Source: Ignavibacteriales bacterium
GTDB taxonomy: Bacteria; Bacteroidota; Ignavibacteria; Ignavibacteriales; Melioribacteraceae
Direction: 5' to 3'
NCBI GenBank assembly: GCA_027080245.1
Contig: JALWSN010000328.1
Location: 1 to 5,379 of the forward strand
DNA: 5,379 nt
Below the pieces are notes generated by a model. The model saw nothing but the letters and a program-made list of their open reading frames with translations. It was not told the DNA's origin and ran no database searches. The translations under genes were made by a program, and so were the position numbers. Each line of letters opens with the position of its first letter. The stretch's first letter is position 1. Shown here one piece after another: positions 1-4,639 of this stretch.

Positions 1-459
1 ATCTATTACAATTACGTCTACCGCGTTGCTGCGAATTAACGTATCGACAATCTCCAAAGCCTGCTCGCCGTAGTCCGGTTGACTTAATAACAGATTATTT
101 ACATCCACTCCAAGGCGCTTGGCGTATCCGACGTCGAGAGCGTGCTCGGCGTCAATAAAGGCGGCAATTCCGCTTTGCTTTTGCGCTCCGGCAATAATGT
201 GCAGACAAACGGTAGTTTTTCCGGAAGATTCCGGTCCGTAAATTTCAACAATTCTGCCGCGCGGCACGCCGCCGATTCCAAGGGCGTAATCCAACGAAAG
301 GGAGCCCGTTGAAATTGATTCGATTTCGGCAATAACGCCATTTCCCAATCTCATTATTGCGCCTTTGCCAAAGGTTTTCTCGATGCCGTAAATTGTTTCT
401 TCTAATATTTTATTTTTCTGATCCATTTGATTTTTTTTACCGTTATTTTCTTTAGCCAT
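1..459 (-). CDS. recA: RecA recombinase, N-terminal part (gene runs off the window)
   Basis: RecA is the ATP-dependent DNA strand-exchange protein that forms filaments on single-stranded DNA, drives homologous recombination and triggers LexA self-cleavage. The first 153 codons are present and the frame is open to base 1. Seen in the translation: an N-terminal helix region (about residues 14-40, GIEKTFGKGAIMRLG), the Walker A loop GPESSGKT at 75-82 with Lys81, the catalytic glutamate in FIDAEHALD (Glu105), and the Walker B strand VDVIVID ending at Asp153. Each lies nine residues later than in E. coli RecA, so the N-terminus carries a short Lys/Asn-rich extension (residues 1-13). The ATG at 457-459 directly abuts the thpR stop (TAAATG) and has GGAGG five bases upstream, which decides this start; an in-frame ATG at 424-426 (Met12) lacks a good ribosome site. 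It is the last gene visible in the operon, so expression by read-through or an internal promoter is likely. Identity is certain; only the C-terminal portion is missing. Confidence 0.98.
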   Translation of the reverse strand, partial: MAKENNGKKNQMDQKNKILEETIYGIEKTFGKGAIMRLGNGVIAEIESISTGSLSLDYALGIGGVPRGRIVEIYGPESSGKTTVCLHIIAGAQKQSGIAAFIDAEHALDVGYAKRLGVDVNNLLLSQPDYGEQALEIVDTLIRSNAVDVIVID

Positions 460-1023
460 TTATTCCTCCGTTTTTAAATTAAAACTTTTTAAGATAGTGT
501 AAACCGAGCCCGAGGGGCGCAGCTCGCTTTTAAATAAATTTATTTTAGTAATCGCAAATTTTTCTACGGGCAATTTTTGATTAACGAAATTATTTATTAA
601 ACTAAAATTTTCTTTCCCTTTAAGCCTTGCAAGCGTAATGTGCGGAGTAAATTTTCTCTTTTCTTTTTGAAATCCCAACTTAACGCATGCGTTGTCAATG
701 TTTTCAGCAAGATTTGTCAAATTTTCACTTTCCTTCAATCCAAGCCACAGTATTGCCGGTTTTTTGTTTTTGTAAAACAATCCGATTTCCGTAAAAAACG
801 CCCTAATGGGTTCGGATTTTCTGGCAATTTCATCGAGCGAATTTTCAATTGAATCAATTAACTCAGCCGGCGTATCCCCTAAAAATTTCAAAGTCAAATG
901 GAGCTTATTCAAAGGTTCCCAGCGAACGGAATTATTATTTTTGAATATTTCGTTCCTAATTTCAAAAATCTTTTCAAAAGAGGAAGAGGGAATTTCCGCC
1001 GCTATGAACAACCTATTCGTCAT
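460..1023 (-). CDS. thpR: RNA 2',3'-cyclic phosphodiesterase (ThpR/LigT, 2H family)
   Basis: This is a 187-residue protein of the 2H phosphoesterase superfamily, cytoplasmic, which opens 2',3'-cyclic phosphates on RNA ends to 2'-phosphates; E. coli LigT/ThpR was first noted for 2'-5' RNA ligase activity in vitro. Both signature motifs are present: HLTL at residues 42-45 (His42, Thr44), followed by KFLG, and HITL at 128-131 (His128, Thr130), preceded by RKFTP. The N-terminus MTNRLFIAAEIP is the usual first strand of the family, and the length is normal (about 180 residues). The ATG at 1021-1023 overlaps the cinA stop by 11 bases, and AGGA lies seven bases upstream. It is followed with no gap by recA. 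The physiological substrate is not settled in bacteria; its position between cinA and recA suggests shared expression with DNA maintenance genes but does not prove a repair role. Confidence 0.94.
   Translation of the reverse strand: MTNRLFIAAEIPSSSFEKIFEIRNEIFKNNNSVRWEPLNKLHLTLKFLGDTPAELIDSIENSLDEIARKSEPIRAFFTEIGLFYKNKKPAILWLGLKESENLTNLAENIDNACVKLGFQKEKRKFTPHITLARLKGKENFSLINNFVNQKLPVEKFAITKINLFKSELRPSGSVYTILKSFNLKTEE
465..469 (-). promoter_or_regulatory. Shine-Dalgarno site for recA, nested in the end of thpR
   Basis: On the minus strand GGAGG sits five bases before the recA ATG and lies inside the last sense codons of thpR (ACG GAG GAA TAA). It is among the strongest ribosome sites in the window. 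Ribosomes finishing thpR pass over it and end exactly where recA begins, which suggests coupled but also independently strong initiation of recA. Confidence 0.85.
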
Positions 1024-2269
1024 AGGGTATTCCTAATAAATGTCTTCTTAACATGTCCAACGCCGCTTGAGATGTCCTTTGTTTATTGAGCAATCTGTCG
1101 TTGCCAAATTGAAACTTACGCGCCGTGCAAATGTTTTCGTCGCACACGCCAATGTAAACAAGTCCTACTGGTTTGTTCGACGTATCGCCCGTAGGTCCCA
1201 TTATTCCGGTAACGGCAAGCCCGATATCGGTGCCGGAAACGGCTCTAACGCCTTCCGCCATTTGCCTGCAAACCTCGATGCTGACGGCGCCGTATTTTTG
1301 AATAAAATCCTCGTTAACGTGCAGTAGTTCCACTTTAGCGCCGTTGCTGTAAGTAATTAAACCGCGTTCAAAATATTTGCTGCTACCGCTAACATCTGTA
1401 ATTCTACTGCTAATTAACCCGCCGGTACAAGATTCCGCAACCGCCAAAGTCAAACCTCTGTCCGTAAGTAGTCTGCCAATTACTTCTTCCAACTTGTCTT
1501 CGTTCCTACCGTAAATGTAACGCCCAACTTTGTGACGAATTTTCTGTTCTATTTCGCTGAATTTATTGTTGGCAGTTTCAATGTCCTTACCCTTCACGGT
1601 AATTCTCATTTTTACTCCGAACTGACTTGGAAGGAAAGCCAATTTTGCGCCTTCCAAAAGTTCGCCCAAATCACCCAGCTTTTCGTAAAGGGCGGATTCG
1701 GCAATACCAGTGGTAAGAAGACTGGTCATTAAAACAACTTCGTCGGATTTTTCTTTCTTTTGAACCAAACGCGGAATCACAAAATTGTTCATCATTTCTT
1801 TCATCTCGAAAGGGACGCCGGGCATCGCCACAAAAATTTTCCCGTCTTTTTCAATCCACACTCCCGGCGCGGTTCCCCTTTTATTTCTAATAACTTCAGC
1901 AACCTTAGGCACAAAGGCTTGATCCTTATTAACATCCGTTATTTCTTTGCCGCGCCGACTAAGGAGGGACTGGATGTCCGCGTAAACTTCCTCGTTAAAC
2001 TCAAGTTCGGTATTAAAGAATTTAACGATGCATCTTCTGGTTAAATCGTCGTGAGTAGGACCCAACCCACCCGTAACAATCACAACGTCGAAATTTTCGA
2101 AACCGTATCTGAATTCACTAAGTATTTGTTCCTCGTCATCACCAATAACCGTGGATTTAGCAACGCTTATTTGTTGAGCAATTAACTTCTCTCCAATGTA
2201 AGCGGCATTTGTGTTCAAAGTTTGGCCGATTAAAATTTCGTCGCCGATTGTAATTAAGTAAGCTTTCAT
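1013..2269 (-). CDS. cinA: CinA: molybdopterin-binding-like domain fused to NMN amidohydrolase domain
   Basis: This is a full-length two-domain CinA of 418 residues, near the usual 400-430. The N-terminal MoCF/COG1058 domain (about 1-170) shows GDEIL-GQTLNTNA at 9-22, TGGLGPTHDD at 66-75 and MPGVPFEM at 149-156. In characterised relatives this domain acts as an ADP-ribose pyrophosphatase-type enzyme. The C-terminal PncC/COG1546 domain (about 255-415) shows AESCTGG at 278-284 with presumed nucleophile Ser280, YSNGAK at 307-312 and the loop AVTGIMGPTGDTSNKPVG at 352-369. It deamidates nicotinamide mononucleotide to nicotinate mononucleotide in the pyridine nucleotide cycle. The loop reads GIMGPTGD where many homologues read GIAGPGG, a mild variant. 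The ATG at 2267-2269 is ten bases after the pgpA stop, with AAGGA six bases before it. The name comes from competence-induced cinA-recA operons of streptococci; here recA follows after one intervening gene. Identity is very secure. Confidence 0.97.
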   Translation of the reverse strand: MKAYLITIGDEILIGQTLNTNAAYIGEKLIAQQISVAKSTVIGDDEEQILSEFRYGFENFDVVIVTGGLGPTHDDLTRRCIVKFFNTELEFNEEVYADIQSLLSRRGKEITDVNKDQAFVPKVAEVIRNKRGTAPGVWIEKDGKIFVAMPGVPFEMKEMMNNFVIPRLVQKKEKSDEVVLMTSLLTTGIAESALYEKLGDLGELLEGAKLAFLPSQFGVKMRITVKGKDIETANNKFSEIEQKIRHKVGRYIYGRNEDKLEEVIGRLLTDRGLTLAVAESCTGGLISSRITDVSGSSKYFERGLITYSNGAKVELLHVNEDFIQKYGAVSIEVCRQMAEGVRAVSGTDIGLAVTGIMGPTGDTSNKPVGLVYIGVCDENICTARKFQFGNDRLLNKQRTSQAALDMLRRHLLGIPYDE

Positions 2270-2275
2270 TGGAAA

Positions 2276-2280
2276 TCCTT
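2276..2280 (-). promoter_or_regulatory. Shine-Dalgarno site for cinA, touching the pgpA stop codon
   Basis: AAGGA on the minus strand lies six bases before the cinA ATG, and its first A is the last base of the pgpA TGA. A terminating pgpA ribosome would therefore cover this site, consistent with translational coupling. Confidence 0.7.
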
Positions 2281-2741
2281 CAAATTGTTAATAGATTAAA
2301 TTGCAACAGAATATTCATTAATAATAATGTGTAAAGCGCAGAAACGATATCGTCCAACATTATTCCCCAGCCTCCCGGCAATTTTTCCAATTGACGCGCA
2401 GGAAAAGGTTTTAAAATATCTAAAACTCTCCACAAAATAAAATCAATTAAAACTATAAGCAAGGTTTTAGGCAATAAAATTAAAGAGAGCCAGGTTCCAA
2501 CAAATTCGTCCAAAGTAAACTCTGCGGGATCCTTGCCGTATTTCTGTTCAAACTTACTTCCAAGCAAAATTCCGATTAACGTTCCCGCGGAAATAAATCC
2601 CAACATGATTGTTGGGTTTTCGAATCCCGGAACTAAATATATTAGTAGAGCGACCAAACTGCCCGCCGTACCGGAAGCAAACGGAACGTAGCCTGAGTAA
2701 AGCCCCGAACCTATTAGTTTTTCAGTTATCGACAGTTTCAA
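2280..2741 (-). CDS. pgpA: Phosphatidylglycerophosphatase A (TTG start)
   Basis: PgpA is a membrane enzyme that dephosphorylates phosphatidylglycerophosphate to phosphatidylglycerol, the step after PgsA. The 153-residue protein has the family's motif series: P20-FASGTAGS-28 (the counterpart of the usual APGT-GS), LDEFVG at 77-82, a transmembrane stretch ending in WRVLDILKPFP at 104-114, and GGWGIMLDD at 123-131 with the acidic pair Asp130/Asp131 expected to bind metal. Hydrophobic segments lie at about 28-37, 45-61, 84-103 and 132-150. No ATG lies near the 5' end; the frame is bounded by a stop at 2760-2762. TTG at 2739-2741 is the best start because AAAAGG lies ten bases upstream and the conserved family sequence begins a few residues later. 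An ATT one codon upstream is an unlikely alternative. The first 20 bases overlap the end of pgsA. Length is slightly shorter than E. coli PgpA (172). Confidence 0.93.
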   Translation of the reverse strand: MKLSITEKLIGSGLYSGYVPFASGTAGSLVALLIYLVPGFENPTIMLGFISAGTLIGILLGSKFEQKYGKDPAEFTLDEFVGTWLSLILLPKTLLIVLIDFILWRVLDILKPFPARQLEKLPGGWGIMLDDIVSALYTLLLMNILLQFNLLTI

Positions 2742-3327
2742 AATTAAAAAGCCTTTTAATTAGTGTTTTATTTTTGAGGAGGTATTGAACTCCGGTTACA
2801 AATGTAATTAAAGTAACAACCGCCATTGAATAATAAATTAATTCTGAGTTTGAAAGCTGTGAAAACAAATAGCTGAAATTTAATTTGAAATAGTTTATGG
2901 TTTTAAGAGTGTAAACTAAAAGAATATAATAAATAAAAGTCATCTGCAGAAAGGTCTTTATTTTGGCGCTTTTGGAAGTAACGAATGAATAGCCCTTGTA
3001 TTCGGCGTAAATACGAAGCAAGGTAATTAAAATGTCCCTAAAAATAATAATCAAGACCATCCACAATTCAACAATTCCCGTAAAAGCAAAGGCTAAAAAA
3101 GCCGTGGAGGTTAAAATTTTATCCGCCAGAGGATCGAGAAATTTTCCCCATGTTGTAATGTAATCAAATTTTCTTGCAAGCCAACCATCGTACCAATCCG
3201 TTACGGCGGCAATAATAAATACGACAAGGGACAATTGCTTTAGCAGCGGGTCATCCGAAAGGAACAAAAACAGGAACACCGGCGTAAGTATTATTCTTAG
3301 AGTGGTTAATTGATTCGGCAAAACCAT
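2722..3327 (-). CDS. pgsA: CDP-diacylglycerol-glycerol-3-phosphate 3-phosphatidyltransferase (PGP synthase)
   Basis: PgsA joins CDP-diacylglycerol and sn-glycerol-3-phosphate to make phosphatidylglycerophosphate, the committed step to phosphatidylglycerol and cardiolipin, in the cytoplasmic membrane. The 201-residue protein carries the complete CDP-alcohol phosphotransferase motif DxxDGxxAR-x8-GxxxDxxxD: Asp44, Asp47, Gly48, Ala51, Arg52, Gly61, Asp65 and Asp69. The N-terminus MVLPNQLTTLRI fits the PgsA start (xxNxLTxxR), and KSAKIKTFLQM at 119-129 resembles the PgsA GKxKT segment, favouring PgsA over phosphatidylserine synthase or cardiolipin synthase. About six hydrophobic segments are visible (around 10-24, 31-43, 71-85, 87-106, 126-141, 164-184). 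The stretch at 141-163 is longer and more polar than in E. coli PgsA (182 residues). ATG at 3325-3327 lies seven bases after the preceding stop with GAAGG about eleven bases upstream. The 3' end overlaps pgpA, the next enzyme of the pathway, which supports the assignment. Confidence 0.95.
   Translation of the reverse strand: MVLPNQLTTLRIILTPVFLFLFLSDDPLLKQLSLVVFIIAAVTDWYDGWLARKFDYITTWGKFLDPLADKILTSTAFLAFAFTGIVELWMVLIIIFRDILITLLRIYAEYKGYSFVTSKSAKIKTFLQMTFIYYILLVYTLKTINYFKLNFSYLFSQLSNSELIYYSMAVVTLITFVTGVQYLLKNKTLIKRLFNFETVDN
2752..2757 (-). promoter_or_regulatory. Shine-Dalgarno site supporting the TTG start of pgpA, inside pgsA
   Basis: AAAAGG on the minus strand, within the pgsA coding region, is ten bases before the TTG at 2739-2741. 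Together with the upstream in-frame stop at 2760-2762 it leaves the TTG as the only good start codon for pgpA. Confidence 0.6.
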
Positions 3328-3334
3328 TTACAAT

Positions 3335-3628
3335 TTACCCTTCTTTCTGTAATTGTTTCAGCAATCTAAATTCGTAAATGCCCGTGTTGTGCCCGTCTTT
3401 CCACGAAATTGAAAGTCCGTACTGTCCCACGACTTTAATGTCTTCTATTGTAACTTCGTCCTGTCTGTAAACTTTGAAATGCCTGCCGTCGTCGTCTTCG
3501 CGTTGCTTTAGACAAATGGCGCAGGGGCAATTACGCCTTAGAGTAGTAAGGGATATTTTTTGCGAAGGTTGATCGTCCCAATGTAATTCAATGTAATCGC
3601 CGTCAACTTTTATTTTTTCCAAAGCCAT
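3335..3628 (-). CDS. DUF971 family protein (gamma-butyrobetaine hydroxylase N-terminal-like zinc module)
   Basis: This 97-residue stand-alone DUF971 protein has no agreed function. Seen: LRRNCPCAICLKQ at 30-42 with Cys34, Cys36 and Cys39, and VGQYGLSISWKDGHNTGIYEF at 67-87 with His80. In human gamma-butyrobetaine hydroxylase the same fold binds zinc through a C-x-C-x2-C...H set, and the spacing here matches at the cysteines and nearly so at the histidine, so a structural zinc site is a fair inference. The catalytic oxygenase domain is absent. DUF971 also occurs at the C-terminus of the chloroplast Fe-S carrier HCF101, so an iron-sulfur link is possible but nothing here shows it. The ATG at 3626-3628 follows the purC TGA by one base and has only a weak GGA upstream, so translation probably depends on ribosomes finishing purC. 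The acidic run EDDD at 44-47 is a visible oddity. Family assignment is confident; role is unknown. Confidence 0.9.
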   Translation of the reverse strand: MALEKIKVDGDYIELHWDDQPSQKISLTTLRRNCPCAICLKQREDDDGRHFKVYRQDEVTIEDIKVVGQYGLSISWKDGHNTGIYEFRLLKQLQKEG

Positions 3629-3629
3629 T

Positions 3630-4520
3630 TCATAATTCCATGCCTGTTAAAATTCTTAGCGCTTCCCTGTATTTTTTACTTGTGTTTTCAATTACTTCCG
3701 GCGGCAAACTTGGCGCGGGAGGTTTTTTATTAAAATTAATTGAGAGCAAATAATCGCGAACGTATTGTTTATCGAAGCTTTCCTGCGCTCTCCCTTTTTC
3801 ATATTTATTAAGCGGCCAAAACCTCGAAGAATCAGGTGTTAAGAGCTCGTCAATTAAAATTATTTTTCCGTCAATCAGTCCGAATTCCATTTTAGTGTCC
3901 GCAATAATAATACCTTTGGACAAAGCATAGTCGGCGGCTTTCTTGTAAATGGCAAGGGATTTATTTTTAATAAATTCAAAAACATCTTTTCCAACCATCT
4001 CAATTGCCCTGTCGGCATTGAGGTTTTCGTCGTGAGTTCCAATTTCAGCCTTTGATGACGGGGTGAAAATAGGTTCGGGTAATTTTTCCGATTCGACTAA
4101 TCCTTCCGGCAACTTAATTCCACATATTTCGCCCGTTGCCTGATAGTCCTTCCAACCCGAGCCAGAAATGTAACCGCGGACGATGCATTCGAGTTGAACA
4201 GGCTCGGCTTTTTTAACAATCATCGAACGACCGTTTAATTGCTCGGAGTATTTTTGAAGTTCATTGGGGAAATCCCGCACGTCTGTAGCCACAACATGAT
4301 TTTCGATTTCGTCCTTAAAGAAATCGAACCAGAATTTCGAAATTTGAGTAAGCACTATTCCTTTAAATGGAATACCGTCTTTCATAATTACGTCAAAAGC
4401 GGAAAGTCTATCGGACGAAACAATTAGGAAATGCTCGCCTAAGTCGTAAATATCCCGAACCTTGCCTCTTTTAAATAATTTTAAATCCAGGAAATCAGTT
4501 TGTAAAATTACATCTTGCAT
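3630..4520 (-). CDS. purC: Phosphoribosylaminoimidazole-succinocarboxamide synthase (SAICAR synthetase)
   Basis: PurC condenses CAIR with aspartate using ATP to give SAICAR in de novo purine synthesis; it is cytoplasmic. The 296-residue protein shows GKVRDIYD at 19-26 (ATP-binding N-lobe), SSDRLSAFDV at 35-44, the substrate-binding block LECIVRGYISGSGWKDY at 110-126, FTPSSKAEIGTHDENL at 152-167, IADTKMEFG at 206-214 and the signature LIDELLTPDSSRFW at 222-235. Length and motif wording match the longer, yeast Ade1-like type (about 300 residues) rather than the roughly 237-residue E. coli type. ATG at 4518-4520 has AGGAG seven bases upstream. It is the first gene of the tight cluster, directly behind the only promoter candidate in the window, and its TGA is one base from the next ATG. 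No other purine gene is visible here, so its placement with lipid and DNA genes is a genomic association, not a pathway one. Confidence 0.97.
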   Translation of the reverse strand: MQDVILQTDFLDLKLFKRGKVRDIYDLGEHFLIVSSDRLSAFDVIMKDGIPFKGIVLTQISKFWFDFFKDEIENHVVATDVRDFPNELQKYSEQLNGRSMIVKKAEPVQLECIVRGYISGSGWKDYQATGEICGIKLPEGLVESEKLPEPIFTPSSKAEIGTHDENLNADRAIEMVGKDVFEFIKNKSLAIYKKAADYALSKGIIIADTKMEFGLIDGKIILIDELLTPDSSRFWPLNKYEKGRAQESFDKQYVRDYLLSINFNKKPPAPSLPPEVIENTSKKYREALRILTGMEL

Positions 4521-4527
4521 GCGGGAA

Positions 4528-4532
4528 CTCCT
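4528..4532 (-). promoter_or_regulatory. Shine-Dalgarno site for purC
   Basis: AGGAG on the minus strand (AAAAGGAG in context) lies seven bases before the purC ATG. It confirms the start at 4520 and marks the beginning of the translated operon. Confidence 0.8.
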
Positions 4533-4552
4533 TTTAAATGAAATTTAATTTT

Positions 4553-4583
4553 GAAATATAGTTAGCAGAATAACCTTTTGCAA
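4553..4583 (-). promoter_or_regulatory. Candidate promoter for the purC-recA operon
   Basis: On the minus strand TTGCAA (4583-4578) is followed after 17 bases by TATATT (4560-4555): 4 of 6 and 5 of 6 matches to the sigma-70 consensus at ideal spacing. The same -10 region reads TATATTTC, one base from the Bacteroidota -7 element TAnnTTTG, with ATTG about 20 bases upstream standing in for its -33 TTTG. Either reading puts transcription start near 4548, giving an untranslated leader of roughly 25-30 bases. The spacer holds the small dyad GTTA-N6-TAAC (4561-4574), a possible operator. This is inference from sequence only; AT-rich gaps yield such matches by chance. Confidence 0.5.
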
Positions 4584-4605
4584 TTTGTGAATATTGAACC
4601 CAAAG

Positions 4606-4627
4606 CTGATTTTATTCATTAAAACAG
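4606..4627 (-). terminator. Weak hairpin after the beta-barrel gene, possible 3' end
   Basis: Just downstream of the barrel gene's stop, the minus strand can fold CTGTTTTA around the loop ATGAA with TAAAA(T)CAG, eight pairs with a one-base bulge. Only three pairs are G-C, and the sequence after it has just three T before GGG, so it lacks the U-tract of a normal intrinsic terminator. It might be an mRNA-stabilising 3' stem or chance. Confidence 0.2.
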
Positions 4628-4639
4628 AAGCGGCAAAAA

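Noticed and set aside
99..341. Open frame on the minus strand inside recA (80 codons)
   Set aside because: It is an out-of-frame shadow of recA, whose own frame encodes unmistakable RecA motifs over the same bases.
900..960. Possible LexA-like operator upstream of recA (GAACG ... CGTTC near 923-955)
   Set aside because: The half-sites are separated by more than 20 bases inside thpR, unlike any known LexA box, and are better explained as coding sequence.
640..1327. Several plus-strand open frames of 60-90 codons opposite thpR and cinA
   Set aside because: They lie antisense to confidently identified genes, have low-complexity Phe/Ser-rich or unfamiliar translations, and show no ribosome site or recognisable domain.
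1532..2044. Plus-strand open frames opposite the N-terminal half of cinA
   Set aside because: Antisense shadows of the conserved cinA coding region with no independent support.
4239..4427. Plus-strand open frame opposite purC (62 codons)
   Set aside because: Antisense to conserved purC motifs, with no recognisable product.
4521..4639. Purine riboswitch or other structured leader before purC
   Set aside because: The gap is only 119 bases, the inferred leader is about 25-30 bases, and no conserved aptamer core or strong G-C hairpin is visible.
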